Shown: positions 10,756 to 20,500, counted from the stretch's first letter. The stretch: 64,000 nucleotides of DNA from Flavobacterium sp. AED (GCF_000812945.1 NZ_JSYM01000004.1:147941-211940); one strand, 5' to 3'. Notes: generated by a model not told the origin, from the letters alone. Translations and numbers: made by a program.

Positions 10756-11781
10756 TTAAAAGGATTGAAACTTATAGATCGTTTTATGCTTATAAATCTC
10801 TTCTTTTTTTAAAATCGAATTCGGAAAATACTCGTGATTTGGTGCATCAGGAAAATTTTGTGTTTCAAAACAAATACCACTTAACGAATGATAATCTACA
10901 TTTCCTTTTCCTTTTACAGTATTGAAACAATTGCCCCCAACATAAATGTGAACTGCCGGTTGGTTGGTATAAACTGCCATTTTTAGATTATTCTTTTTAT
11001 TAAAAAGCGAAGCCGAAAATTCATTTCCTTTTTCTAAAACAAACGTTGTATCAATTTTTGAAGGGCATTTTTTTGGTTGACTAAAATCAAACGAAGAATT
11101 AGTCGTATTTAAAAACCTTCCCGTAGGAATATTTTCGTTTGTCGTTTCTAACATTTTATCGGAATTTATAATCAATTCCTGTTCTGAGATTTCGGATTCG
11201 TGACCATCAAGATTAAAATAACTGTGATGCGTCAAATTCACAATGGTATCCTCAGTAGTGTTTGCTTTGTATTCTATAATTAATTCATTTTCCTCCGATA
11301 ATGTATAGGTTAACTCAATTGCTAATTCTCCAGGATAATTCTCTTCATTATTTGGACTAACGTATGATAACGTTATTGATGGGTTTTTACCTTCATTTAC
11401 ATTTTCTATCTTCCAAATTTTCTGGCTGAAGTTGGCTTTTCCACCATGTAATGAATGGTTATTATTGTTTTTATTCAATTGAATTTTTTTTCCATTCAAA
11501 CTAAAAATACCATCCTTTATTCTCCCGGCAAATCTCCCAACTGCTGCTCCAAAATAAGGAGCACTTTCTAAATCAAAGGATTCCATGTAGCCTTCTAAAG
11601 TATCAAATCCCAAAACTACATCTACAATTTCTCCATTTTTCAATGGCATTTTCAATGACGTAATAGTAGCGCCATAATTAATAACACTTAATTGCATTCC
11701 ATTTTTGTTAGTCAATTCACAAGAATCGACAATCTCACCTGCAGGCATTAAACCAAATAATTCCATTATATAATTAGACAT
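10756..11781 (-). CDS. galM: Aldose 1-epimerase (galactose mutarotase), cytoplasmic
   Basis: Interconverts alpha and beta anomers of galactose before phosphorylation by GalK. Without a signal peptide it should be cytoplasmic, unlike the lipoprotein paralog at 35872-37059. The start at 11781 (MSNYIMELFGLMPAGE) gives 341 residues; MELFG at 11766 is an equally credible start, and the further upstream frame is AT-rich leader. Family motifs are NNHSLHGGKANF, the catalytic-histidine region LTHHSYFNLDGH, and the C-terminal ICFETQNFPDAPNH with the expected glutamate. It is the first gene of the gal cluster and diverges from the GntR-type regulator, with a shared 128-bp promoter region that carries a direct repeat. 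Confidence 0.93.
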   Translation of the reverse strand: MSNYIMELFGLMPAGEIVDSCELTNKNGMQLSVINYGATITSLKMPLKNGEIVDVVLGFDTLEGYMESFDLESAPYFGAAVGRFAGRIKDGIFSLNGKKIQLNKNNNNHSLHGGKANFSQKIWKIENVNEGKNPSITLSYVSPNNEENYPGELAIELTYTLSEENELIIEYKANTTEDTIVNLTHHSYFNLDGHESEISEQELIINSDKMLETTNENIPTGRFLNTTNSSFDFSQPKKCPSKIDTTFVLEKGNEFSASLFNKKNNLKMAVYTNQPAVHIYVGGNCFNTVKGKGNVDYHSLSGICFETQNFPDAPNHEYFPNSILKKEEIYKHKTIYKFQSF

Positions 11782-11832
11782 AAAATATGATATATGTTTT
11801 ATTTTGATTATTTTTTTACGAAATATTAAATT

Positions 11833-11840
11833 CAAAATTA
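11833..11840 (-). promoter_or_regulatory. Predicted -7 element for galM
   Basis: On the minus strand the bases read TAATTTTG, a perfect match to the Bacteroidota -7 consensus TAnnTTTG, 52 bases before the galM start at 11781. The -33 region would fall on the TACCAGT direct repeat, so a protein bound there could block it. Prediction only. Confidence 0.5.
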
Positions 11841-11861
11841 TACGATTAATTCATTTTAGCA

Positions 11862-11878
11862 TACCAGTACCTACCAGT
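11862..11878. promoter_or_regulatory. Direct repeat, candidate operator of the GntR-type regulator
   Basis: TACCAGT occurs at 11862-11868 and again at 11872-11878, separated by three bases. It lies between galM and the divergent regulator gene and overlaps the expected -33 region of the galM promoter. I found no further exact copy upstream of the gal susC or the edge GH2 gene, so if it is an operator it may act only on galM and the regulator itself. Confidence 0.45.
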
Positions 11879-11909
11879 TTTTCGTATATTGCGCAAAAAA
11901 TTTCCATTT

Positions 11910-12908
11910 ATGAAAATTATTTCAATCCAAAACAATCTTGGAGTTCCAAAATATAAGCAGATAATTCTCTCCGTTGAAAAGGCAATAGAAGAAGAAAAAC
12001 TAAAAAAAGGAGACCGGCTTCCTTCTGTAAATAAAGTTTGTTTAGCCTCATCATTGTCACGTGACACTGTTCTACAGGCATACGATGAATTGAAAAAGAG
12101 AGGTATTGTTTACGCCATTCCAGGGAAAGGATACTACATTAAAAGTGTTGAAATCACTATAAAACAAAGGATTTTTTTACTTTTTGATGAGTTAAACATT
12201 TTCAAAGAAGACACCTATAATTCATTTGTAAAAAACATTGGAAAAAATGCACAGGTAGATATCTTTTTCCATTATTTTAATGTGCAAGTTTTTAAAAAAC
12301 TAATAAATGACAATAATGGGAATTACACGAAATACATTATAATGCCAACAAACTTAATCGATGTAGCTGAATTTATAAAAACCCTACCAGTAAATGAAGT
12401 TTTTATACTAGATCAGACCAATATTGAACTAGAATCCTATCCTGCAATTTACCAGAATCACAAAAAAGACATCTTTAATGGGTTATGCAAAGGAAAATCT
12501 AGGTTAAATAAATACAAAAAACTCATTATGATTTTCCCTGGATTTAGAGAACCACCGGGAATGAAAGAAGGTTTTTTAGATTTCTGTAACAATTATTCAT
12601 TTAATTACGAGGTCATTACCGAGTTTGCCGACAGAGAAATAAGCATCGGTGAAGTATACATCATACCTAACGACAGAGATCTAGTTCGTGTGATTGAAAA
12701 ATCAAAGCTCCAAAACTTAAAATTAGGCAGTGATTTTGGCATTATTTCCTATAACGAAACTCCTCTCAAAAAAGTAGTGGCAAATGGAATTACGACAATT
12801 TCCACAAATTTTGAAGCCATGGGAAAAATTATGGCACAGATGATTCTACAAGGGAAAAAAGAACAAATAGAAAACAAGTGTGCCCTAATTATTCGAAATT
12901 CTTTGTAA
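11910..12908 (+). CDS. GntR-type transcriptional regulator with LacI-like sensor domain
   Basis: Transcription factor of 332 residues. Residues about 10-75 form a GntR winged helix-turn-helix (VPKYKQIILSVEKAIEEEKLKKGD, LPSVNKVCLASSLSRDTVLQAYDELKKRGIV, PGKGYYI). The rest resembles the periplasmic-binding-protein / LacI sensor fold found in many Bacteroidota sugar regulators, ending with FGIISYNETPLKKVVANGITTISTNFEAMGKIMAQMIL. An in-frame TTG at 11889 would add seven residues; I prefer the ATG at 11910. It is read divergently from galM, so control of the gal cluster by galactose or a derivative is the natural guess. Its ligand cannot be read from sequence. It could also touch the arabinose genes on its right, but those carry a different operator and regulator. 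Confidence 0.85.
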   Translation: MKIISIQNNLGVPKYKQIILSVEKAIEEEKLKKGDRLPSVNKVCLASSLSRDTVLQAYDELKKRGIVYAIPGKGYYIKSVEITIKQRIFLLFDELNIFKEDTYNSFVKNIGKNAQVDIFFHYFNVQVFKKLINDNNGNYTKYIIMPTNLIDVAEFIKTLPVNEVFILDQTNIELESYPAIYQNHKKDIFNGLCKGKSRLNKYKKLIMIFPGFREPPGMKEGFLDFCNNYSFNYEVITEFADREISIGEVYIIPNDRDLVRVIEKSKLQNLKLGSDFGIISYNETPLKKVVANGITTISTNFEAMGKIMAQMILQGKKEQIENKCALIIRNSL

Positions 12909-13017
12909 AAAACAATTCTTTTATTTACATACATAAATTTAAAAAAATAGGAATCTCATTTTTTATTGGCAAAGAAAATGTGATTCCCGTTTTAGAAAAG
13001 CAAGAAAAATAATTTAT

Positions 13018-13049
13018 TTGTTATTGTAAAATAAATTTACATATATTTG
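13018..13049 (+). promoter_or_regulatory. Predicted tkt-tal promoter
   Basis: A TTG -33 element at 13018-13020 is followed after 21 bases by TATATTTG at 13042-13049, a perfect TAnnTTTG -7 element. The AraR-like box starts at the next base, so a bound repressor would cover the transcription start. The susC promoter at 17494-17525 has the same spacing and geometry. Confidence 0.6.
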
Positions 13050-13070
13050 CAAATGTATTTTTTACACTTA
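13050..13070. promoter_or_regulatory. AraR-like operator upstream of tkt
   Basis: CAAATGT-N7-ACACTTA, with the right arm identical to and the left arm two bases different from the perfect palindrome TAAGTGT-N7-ACACTTA seen upstream of araB and GH97. The same arms recur at 17526-17546. It abuts the -7 element. Confidence 0.7.
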
Positions 13071-13317
13071 TTATTAATTTCTACGTTATTCACTCAAAAA
13101 CAGTCTCTTATTTGATTGATTTAAAAACCACAGAAAAAAATAATTAAATACAGCAACCCGTTTTTAAAACTATTAGCGCATTAAATTTTGACCAACCACT
13201 TCAAAACAGAACCGTTTGAGATGGATTTAGAAACTTTAAATTTTCTATGTTGAAATGCCTATACTAAAAACGAACTATGTACTTTTTCTATTTACACCAA
13301 ATTATGACAATTAAATT

Positions 13318-15357
13318 ATGAATAAAAAAATTGATCAATTAGCAGCCGATAATATAAGAGCACTTGCCATTTCTATGGTAGAAAAAGCAAATTCAGGACA
13401 TCCAGGAGGTGCTATGGGAGGTGCTGATTTTATGCACATTTTGTACACTGAATATGTGGATTTTGATCCTACAGAAATGGATTGGACATTTAGAGATCGT
13501 TTCTTTATGGATGCGGGACATTTATCAGCGTTAATGTATTCTCAATATTATTTATTGGGGAATTATAAAAAAGAAGACCTTCAAAATTTTAGACAATGGG
13601 GCTCTGTTACACCAGGTCACCCAGAAGTAGATGTACTTAGAGGGATTGAAAACACATCAGGTCCACTTGGTCAAGGGCATGCTATGGGAGTTGGAGCCGC
13701 TATTGCAGCAAAATTTCTAGATGCAAGATTCAAAGGACTTTTCAATCACAAAATATACGGTTTCATAACTGATGGTGGCGTTCAGGAAGAAATTTCTCAA
13801 GGAGCCGGGAGAATCGCGGGACATTTAGGATTGAATAATTTTATCATGTTCTATGATTCTAATAACGTACAGCTTTCTTCTATGACAGAGGAAGTTACCT
13901 CAGAAAACACAGCCATGAAATATGAAGCTTGGGGATGGAATGTAATAACCATTGATGGTCATGACCATGATCAAATTAGAAAAGCGTTGAATGAAGCTCA
14001 TGCAGAATCTGAAAAACCTACTCTGATCATTGGAAAAACAATTATGGGAAAAGGTTGTGTTACTGCAACTGGCGCCATGTACGAAGGAGAATGTGAATTG
14101 CATGGAAAACCTATTGGTGACACCAAAGCAGATTATGTAAAAACGCTTATTAATCTAAATGCAAATCCTGAAAATCCGTTTGCCATTTTTGAAGAAGTGG
14201 AAACGCATTATGCAAAAATACTAGCAATAAAAGCGGAAAAATCAGCTTATAAAAAACTTCAAATTGCAAGTTGGAGAAAAGAAAATCCGGAACTATCTCA
14301 AAAGATGGATTTGTTTTTATCCGGAAAACTACCTGAATTAGATCTAAGTAGCATTATCCAAAAACCAAATGCTGCCACTAGAGATGCTTCATCCGCTGTA
14401 TTGGCCTATTTAGCGGAAAACGTGGAGAACATGATTGTTTCTTCGGCAGATTTATCCAATAGTGACAAAACAGACGGATTCCTGAAAAAATCATCTGTTT
14501 TACAAAAAAATGATTTTAGCGGAGCCTTTTTACAAGCGGGAGTTGCGGAACTTACCATGACTTCAATAGCTAATGGAATTGCACTTCACGGAGGTGTTAT
14601 TCCTGTAGTAGCAACATTTTTTGTCTTTTCTGATTATATGAAACCTGCCATTCGATTAGCCGCTATTCAAGAACTTCCGGTAAAATATGTTTGGACACAC
14701 GATTCTTTCCGAGTGGGTGAAGACGGACCAACACACCAACCTATTGAACAGGAAGCGCAAATTCGTTTAATGGAAAAAATAAAAAACCATTCAGGTAATC
14801 AAAGTTTTCTGGCGTTGCGCCCTGCAGATGCTATAGAAACATCAGTGGCTTGGAATATGGCATTAAACAATACCAAAACACCAACCGGTTTGATTCTTTC
14901 GAGACAAAATATCAAAGACATTCCAGCACAAGGAGCTTCAAGATATGAAGAGGCAACTGAATCAACAAAAGGAGGTTATTTGGTTAAATCAACGCAAGAT
15001 CCTGATATCACTTTAATTGCAAATGGATCAGAAGTGGCAACACTTTTAGAAGCGGCAGTTATATTGGAAAAATCTAAAAATCTAAAAATAAACGTAGCGT
15101 CAATTATATCTGAAGGTTTATTCAAAGAACAATCAAAAGCATACCAAGAAAGCATTATCCCAAAAGGGAAATTAGTATTTGGATTGACTGCTGGGCTTCC
15201 GGTAAACCTTGAAGGGTTGATTGGTGATAGCGGAAAAGTAATGGGACTGGACCATTTTGGTTATTCAGCTCCGGCAAGCGTATTGGACGAAAAATTTGGA
15301 TTTACAAGTGAACACGCTTGTGCAGCAATCCTTAAATATATTGAAGAAAGTAACTAA
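13318..15357 (+). CDS. tkt: Transketolase
   Basis: Thiamine-diphosphate enzyme of the non-oxidative pentose phosphate pathway; moves two-carbon units from xylulose 5-phosphate to aldose phosphates. Its 679 residues span the full length: N-terminal ThDP domain (MVEKANSGHPGGAMGGADFMH, SVTPGHPEVD, GPLGQGHAMGVGAA, a GDG-like ITDGGVQEEISQGAG with DSNNV about 24 residues later), pyrimidine-binding domain (AEL at the conserved glutamate, then SDYMKPAIRLAAI and HDSFRVGEDGPTHQPIEQ) and C-terminal domain. It is coupled to a transaldolase 27 bases downstream and preceded by an AraR-like box, so it appears to be the arabinose-inducible copy that handles xylulose 5-phosphate from AraD. Whether a second housekeeping transketolase exists elsewhere cannot be seen here. 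Confidence 0.97.
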   Translation: MNKKIDQLAADNIRALAISMVEKANSGHPGGAMGGADFMHILYTEYVDFDPTEMDWTFRDRFFMDAGHLSALMYSQYYLLGNYKKEDLQNFRQWGSVTPGHPEVDVLRGIENTSGPLGQGHAMGVGAAIAAKFLDARFKGLFNHKIYGFITDGGVQEEISQGAGRIAGHLGLNNFIMFYDSNNVQLSSMTEEVTSENTAMKYEAWGWNVITIDGHDHDQIRKALNEAHAESEKPTLIIGKTIMGKGCVTATGAMYEGECELHGKPIGDTKADYVKTLINLNANPENPFAIFEEVETHYAKILAIKAEKSAYKKLQIASWRKENPELSQKMDLFLSGKLPELDLSSIIQKPNAATRDASSAVLAYLAENVENMIVSSADLSNSDKTDGFLKKSSVLQKNDFSGAFLQAGVAELTMTSIANGIALHGGVIPVVATFFVFSDYMKPAIRLAAIQELPVKYVWTHDSFRVGEDGPTHQPIEQEAQIRLMEKIKNHSGNQSFLALRPADAIETSVAWNMALNNTKTPTGLILSRQNIKDIPAQGASRYEEATESTKGGYLVKSTQDPDITLIANGSEVATLLEAAVILEKSKNLKINVASIISEGLFKEQSKAYQESIIPKGKLVFGLTAGLPVNLEGLIGDSGKVMGLDHFGYSAPASVLDEKFGFTSEHACAAILKYIEESN

Positions 15358-15384
15358 ATAATCAAAAAACTAAATAATAAAGAA

Positions 15385-16041
15385 ATGAAATTTTTTATCG
15401 ATACCGCAAATTTAAAAGACATAAAAGAAGCCAATGATCTAGGAATTCTAGACGGTGTAACCACTAACCCATCGCTAATGGCGAAGGAAGGAATTACGGG
15501 TGCTGAAAATATTATTGCACATTACGTAAAAATATGTGAATTGGTAGATGGCGATGTTAGTGCCGAAGTAATTTCAACTGATTTTGCAGGAATGATTACC
15601 GAAGGAGAAAGACTAGCGGCTTTACATCCTCAAATTGTTGTGAAAATTCCAATGATTAAAGATGGTATAAAAGCAATAAAATACTTTTCGAATAAAGGAA
15701 TCAGAACCAACTGTACTTTAGTATTTTCAGCAGGTCAAGCCTTACTTGCTGCTAAAGCCGGTGCAACTTATGTGTCCCCTTTCATTGGAAGGCTAGACGA
15801 TATTTCAACAGATGGAATGGCATTAATTGCCGAAATCAAATTGATTTACGATAATTACGGATATGAAACACAAATTTTAGCTGCTTCAGTACGTCACGTC
15901 ATGCATATTTTGAATTGTGCAAAAATTGGAGCCGATGTAATAACTGGTCCATTAAGCGCCATTGAAGGTTTGCTAAAACATCCCCTTACTGATAGTGGTT
16001 TAGCAACATTTTTAGCAGATTATAACAAAGGAAATAGTTAA
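15385..16041 (+). CDS. Transaldolase, small FSA/TalC-like type
   Basis: Schiff-base aldolase of 218 residues, the size of the TalC / fructose-6-phosphate aldolase subgroup rather than the 315-residue TalB type. It starts [18 protein letters not shown], contains [13 protein letters not shown], the active-site lysine in IVVKIPMI (about Lys87), the [21 protein letters not shown] strand, [11 protein letters not shown] and [10 protein letters not shown]. Members of this subgroup act either as transaldolases or as fructose-6-phosphate aldolases, which sequence alone does not settle. Next to transketolase under a shared AraR-type promoter, transaldolase is the sensible reading: it completes conversion of pentose phosphates to fructose 6-phosphate and glyceraldehyde 3-phosphate. 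The transcript ends at a bidirectional terminator shared with araR. Confidence 0.92.
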   Translation: MKFFIDTANLKDIKEANDLGILDGVTTNPSLMAKEGITGAENIIAHYVKICELVDGDVSAEVISTDFAGMITEGERLAALHPQIVVKIPMIKDGIKAIKYFSNKGIRTNCTLVFSAGQALLAAKAGATYVSPFIGRLDDISTDGMALIAEIKLIYDNYGYETQILAASVRHVMHILNCAKIGADVITGPLSAIEGLLKHPLTDSGLATFLADYNKGNS

Positions 16042-16182
16042 ACCCAAAATTTAGAACTACTTATATTTTAGTCATTTTTATAATTACAGTAGTTCTGATT
16101 TATAAGAAATAATCTGAGATCTTGAAATTGTAGTAAATCAAAGAAAATAGGATTATCTCTGCCTAATTTTAGTTAGTTATAC

Positions 16183-16219
16183 AAAAAAAGGAAGCTCTTA
16201 AATAAGACTTCCTTTTTTT
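16183..16219. terminator. Bidirectional terminator between tal and araR
   Basis: GGAAG, a bulged C, TCTTA, a two-base turn, TAAGA and CTTCC form a 10-bp stem, flanked by an A-run on the left and a T-run of seven on the right. It can end both the tkt-tal and the araR transcripts, which converge here. Confidence 0.8.
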
Positions 16220-16245
16220 ATGCTCTGAAAACAGACTAAAACTAT

Positions 16246-16935
16246 TTATAAATTCAATACAAAATTATCCAATAATTTTGCATCGTATTTTTCTTTGTCA
16301 AAGGTATATAGGTACGATCCTTTTCTGGAGGACATCATGTCTTTCTCTTCTAATTTTATAAGAATATCTAACGAATTGATTTTACTGATAAAATTTCTTT
16401 TGTCCAGTTCTTTACTTAAAATGGCTTCGTATAATTCCAATAATTGACGCATGGTAAATTTTTCTGGCAAAAGCTCAAATCCAACCGGTTTTATAGAAGT
16501 TCTATAACGCAATCTTCTAATAGCGTGTTCTACCATAGAATCATGATCAAAAATTAATTTAGGAGCCTGAGCAATACTAAACCATTGTGCATGATAATTT
16601 TGAGTCAATTCTGCGTTGTGATTCTCAATATTAATTAATGCATAATAAGCAACCGATATAGTTCTTTCGACAGGGTCACGATTTATTTCACTGTAGGCAT
16701 ATAATTGTTCCATATAGATATCCTGAAGACCTGTATAGCGATCAAGAATTCTAATTGCGGCAGTATCTAATACTTCTTCTTTTTTAAGAAACCCCCCTAT
16801 TAAAGACCATTTCCCTTTTTCAGGTTCAAAATCTCTTTTAATCAAAAGTATTTTTAAACCTTCATCATCAAAACCAAAAATGATACAATCTACCGCCAAT
16901 AAAACTTTATCCGCAGAACTATAACTATTAAGCAT
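16246..16935 (-). CDS. araR: AraR-like Nudix (NrtR-family) transcriptional regulator
   Basis: Sugar-responsive repressor of 229 residues. Residues about 8-145 form a Nudix fold (VDCIIFGFDDEGLKILLIKRD, GKWSLIGGFLKKEEVLDTAA). The Nudix box is degenerate: the REUxEExGU half is replaced by RILDRYTGL, so the glutamates that bind metal are missing and hydrolysis is unlikely. The C-terminal part (FTMRQLLELYEAILSKELDKRNFISKI, then RKGSYLYTFD) is the winged helix-turn-helix of NrtR-type regulators. The known relative is AraR of Bacteroides thetaiotaomicron, an NrtR-family regulator of arabinose use. The gene lies between tkt-tal and the arabinan PUL and carries a 21-bp palindrome in its own promoter, so autoregulation is likely. 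The name is by homology and context. Confidence 0.88.
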   Translation of the reverse strand: MLNSYSSADKVLLAVDCIIFGFDDEGLKILLIKRDFEPEKGKWSLIGGFLKKEEVLDTAAIRILDRYTGLQDIYMEQLYAYSEINRDPVERTISVAYYALINIENHNAELTQNYHAQWFSIAQAPKLIFDHDSMVEHAIRRLRYRTSIKPVGFELLPEKFTMRQLLELYEAILSKELDKRNFISKINSLDILIKLEEKDMMSSRKGSYLYTFDKEKYDAKLLDNFVLNL

Positions 16936-16988
16936 ACTACTTTTTTTAGGGTAAATATATAAACTTCCTTATAGGTTTCATAATTTTA

Positions 16989-17009
16989 TTAATGTAGATT
17001 TTACACTTA
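16989..17009. promoter_or_regulatory. AraR-like operator upstream of araR (autoregulation)
   Basis: TTAATGT-N7-ACACTTA on the plus strand, two mismatches from the perfect palindrome in the left arm. On the minus strand it starts two bases after the TAAATTTA -7 element at 17011-17018, so binding would block araR transcription. Confidence 0.62.
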
Positions 17010-17426
17010 GTAAATTTAAAACAAAAAAATGACACTTTAAAATAGGGTTCAATAAGTATTTAACACTTCATTTAAAATAAGGCTTTACGCATTTCAAAAT
17101 ACCCTTTTTACCTTCTAATTTGAAAAAGATAACACGTTGAATTTCAAAATTATTGATTCATGAAATACCATTTCAATCGATTGAGAAGAAAAATGATTCT
17201 TTATCAGGTTACAATTTGACTTTTTTTCTAAAAAAAGCACACTTTAAACAAGACTTTTTTTACAATATCACTCTGATTTATAGTTAAAAAAGAGAATATT
17301 CCATTTTTTTTTAAAATAATTAACACATCGCGTTTTTTGTAGAAAAGTTTGTTTTTTTACTAAAAGGATGGATTTTAAATAAATAAATTGTAAAAACGGG
17401 AACTTTTTTTACAAAACCACAATATT

Positions 17427-17447
17427 TAAATGTTGTTTTTACACTTA
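17427..17447. promoter_or_regulatory. Distal AraR-like operator upstream of the arabinan susC
   Basis: TAAATGT-N7-ACACTTA, one mismatch from the perfect palindrome. Its centre lies 99 bases upstream of the proximal box at 17526-17546, outside the core promoter, so it may serve cooperative binding or looping. Confidence 0.65.
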
Positions 17448-17493
17448 ATTTACAAGATGTATTTTTTTAAGGAGTTTTTTTTATCAGATTAAT

Positions 17494-17525
17494 TTGTTTT
17501 TGTTGTTTTTTTTTAATTAAATTTA
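17494..17525 (+). promoter_or_regulatory. Predicted promoter of the arabinan PUL
   Basis: TTG at 17494-17496, a 21-base spacer and TAAATTTA at 17518-17525 (one mismatch from TAnnTTTG). The AraR-like box begins at the next base. Spacing and layout equal those of the tkt promoter. Confidence 0.55.
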
Positions 17526-17546
17526 CAAATGTAAAATACACACTTA
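17526..17546. promoter_or_regulatory. Proximal AraR-like operator of the arabinan PUL
   Basis: CAAATGT-N7-ACACTTA, arms identical to those of the tkt box. It sits directly after the -7 element and 24 bases before the susC ATG, placing it over the transcription start. Confidence 0.7.
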
Positions 17547-17569
17547 TAAATTAACCAAAACAAAACAGA

Positions 17570-20500
17570 ATGAAAACAAACCAACGATTATTTTTCTATT
17601 GCAATTTTTTATTGCCAAGAAAAGAATGGCTATTAGCAATAATAGTTATGTTATTTTCTTCTTATACTCTTTCTGCACAACAAGATAAGACTATAAAAGG
17701 AATCGTTACATCAACAAAAGACGCGATGCCTTTACCGGGTGTAAATGTTTTAATAAAAGGTACCAACAAAGTAGTTGTTACTGGCTTTGATGGAGAATAT
17801 TCAATAAAAGCGGACTCAAATGATATTCTTGTCTTCAGTTATATAGGTTTTGCAAATCAAGAAGTTACTGTAGGGAACAAATCTCAATTAAACATAGTAA
17901 TGAATGATGATTTGAATAAACTAAATGAAGTAGTCGTTGTTGGATACGGAACTCAGAAAAAATCAGATCTTACCGGATCAGTGAGTGTAGTAAACATGGA
18001 CAATGCCAAAAAAACAGTAAGCTATGATGTTGCAAAAATGCTTCAAGGGCAAGTTGCTGGTGTAACCATGCAAAGCTCTGGAGAACCAGGAGGTTTTGTT
18101 AATATTAAAATTAGAGGAATCAGCTCTTTTAGTAATAACAATCCGCTTTTCGTAGTAGATGGTATGATTGTAGACAGTCCTTATGATTTTGCTACAGGAG
18201 AAATAGAATCTATGCAAGTTTTAAAAGATGCATCTTCGGCAGCGATTTATGGGGTTCGTGGAGCTAATGGTGTAATCATTATTACTACCAAAAAAGGGAA
18301 ATCTGGTAAATTTGACATTAAATACAAATCCCTTGTTGGATTTCAAAATGTAGCTAAAAAATGGTCTCTAACTGACAGAGTAGGGTATCAAAATATTACT
18401 AGCGCAGCTGAGATAAATGCTGGATTAAGTGTAGCTCCAGGAAATGACCCAACAAGTCCTTCTTATATCAATAATGTAGATACTAACTGGCAAAAAGCGG
18501 CATTCCAAACTGGTATCATAGAAAACCATTCCTTAACTTTTAGTGGTGGGGCAGAAAGCTTAGGATATAACATGAATGTAGATTATTTCAAAAACAGCAG
18601 CTATCTTAATTCACCACAAGATTACAAGAGATTATCTACCACTTTAAACTTAACAGGTAAAAAAGGGAAATTTAAATACGGTTCAAAAATAGGTTTCACT
18701 CAATCTGGTAAAGAAAATTTTAACGAATACAATGCTGGGGAATCGCCAGTTAGTGATTTATTAGGTGCTATTCCTACAATGCCTGTTTATGATGTAAATA
18801 GACTAGGTGGATACGGAGGAACAACTAACTTAACACAAAGAGCAATCTCAATGAACGTTATTGGATACAATAACTTAATAACAAATAACGCCAAAAGAAA
18901 TCGTTTCATTGGGGACATTTGGGGAGAACTTGAAATCGTAAAAGGATTAAAATACAAAATTGACGCTAGTTTTGACAGATTAGATTGGCAAAACAGAAAA
19001 TTTGTACCGCCAAGTGATTTAGGTTGGTATTACATTACTACTAATGATGAAGCTTCACTAGATGTATCTACTGGAAGTCAGTCTAGAACTTTCCTTAATA
19101 ATTTATTAACTTACGAAAAAGCAATTGGTAAACATAAATTTGATGTTTTAGCAGGATGGGTTCAAGAAAGAAATGATAATTACAACCACTGGTCAAGAGG
19201 TGTGGGTTACAAACCAGGCGAAATTAGCCATTTAGAATATGCTGATGCAACAAGTGCTGGGGAGTATGAAAATACGGTTACTGGTGTATCATACTTGAGT
19301 AGAATAAATTACGGCTATGATGATCGTTATTTGTTACAAGCTAACTTTAGACAAGATAAAACGTCTCTTTTTAGCCAAAAATACAATAAAGGTAATTTTT
19401 ACTCTTTTTCAGGGGCTTGGAAAATTAGTAATGAAAAATTTCTTCACTTACCAGAATGGGTAAGCAATATTAAATTAAGAGGTGGTTACGGTATATTAGG
19501 AAATAATACGATACCAACTTATTTCTTCGCTAGTACAATTAATAGTTTTGCTGGTTATGATTTTAATAATCAATTAGCTCCAGGTACAACAGTAGTAAGT
19601 GCATTAGATCCAAATGTACATTGGGAAGAAACAAAAACTACCAATGTGGCACTTGAGTTAGGATTATTCAATAATGACTTGCAGTTTACGGCTGAATATT
19701 ATGTTAAGAAATCAACTGATCTTTTAATTGGTGTTCCATTACCATTTTCAACAGGTGCTTTTCCTGCTAGTGTAACTACAAATGCAGGTGCGGTTAGAAA
19801 TAACGGTTTAGAGTTTTCTGCAACATACAATAACAATCATCATGATTTCAAGTACAGTATCTCTGCTAACTTAGGAACCTTGAAAAATAAAGTATTACAA
19901 ATTGGTCTTGATGGAAATCCAATCTATGGTGCTGCTTCAAAAACAGAAGTGGGTAGATCAATAGGTGAGATTTATGCTTATGAAACAAATGGAATTTTTC
20001 AAAATGCAGCAGATATTGCTTCATCTCCAACACAAACAAATGCCGGAATTGGGGATGTTAAGTTCAAAGATATCAATGGCGATGGTAAGATTAGTGATCT
20101 AGACAGAACATTCCAAGGAATTACAATTCCTAAATACAGTTACGGAATCAACTTTAGCAGTTCATATAAAAACTGGGATTTCTCTATGTTTTGGCAAGGA
20201 AGTGGTGGAAACAAGGTATTTGATGGTATGTACCGTAATTTAATGGCTGGTCAATATGGAAACCATAGTACTGACGAACTTAATTATTGGACGCCTACAA
20301 ATACAAACACGAATGTACCACGTCCAATTATTGGAGATCCAAATGCTAACACAAGAGATTCTAATAGATTTATTGAAAAAGGGGATTATATAAAATTACA
20401 AACTATGGAGATTGGATATGAAATTCCTGTTCCAACTGCAAGTTTTATTCAAAAAGCTAAAGTATTTGTAAATGGTCAAAACCTATTGATAATCAGCAAA

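Larger units (their letters stand above)
12909..13317. other. Intergenic region, GntR regulator to tkt
   Basis: A 409-bp, very AT-rich gap. The right half holds the tkt promoter (TTG at 13018, -7 at 13042) and an AraR-like box at 13050-13070, leaving an untranslated leader of roughly 250 bases before the tkt ATG. I see no ORF, no clear riboswitch fold and no strong terminator after the regulator gene. The long leader is unexplained. Confidence 0.6.
16936..17569. other. Divergent araR / susC control region
   Basis: A 634-bp non-coding region rich in A and T runs. It carries three AraR-like boxes (16989-17009, 17427-17447, 17526-17546), the araR -7 element TAAATTTA (17011-17018, self-complementary) and the susC promoter (17494-17525). 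The 400 bp between the first and second boxes hold scattered half-sites such as ACACTTT and ACACTTC without a matching left arm, and no ORF. Confidence 0.7.

Noticed and set aside
17053..17069. AraR-like half-sites (ACACTTC here, ACACTTT near 17239)
   Set aside because: The left arm is missing at the fixed seven-base spacing, so they do not fit the palindrome.
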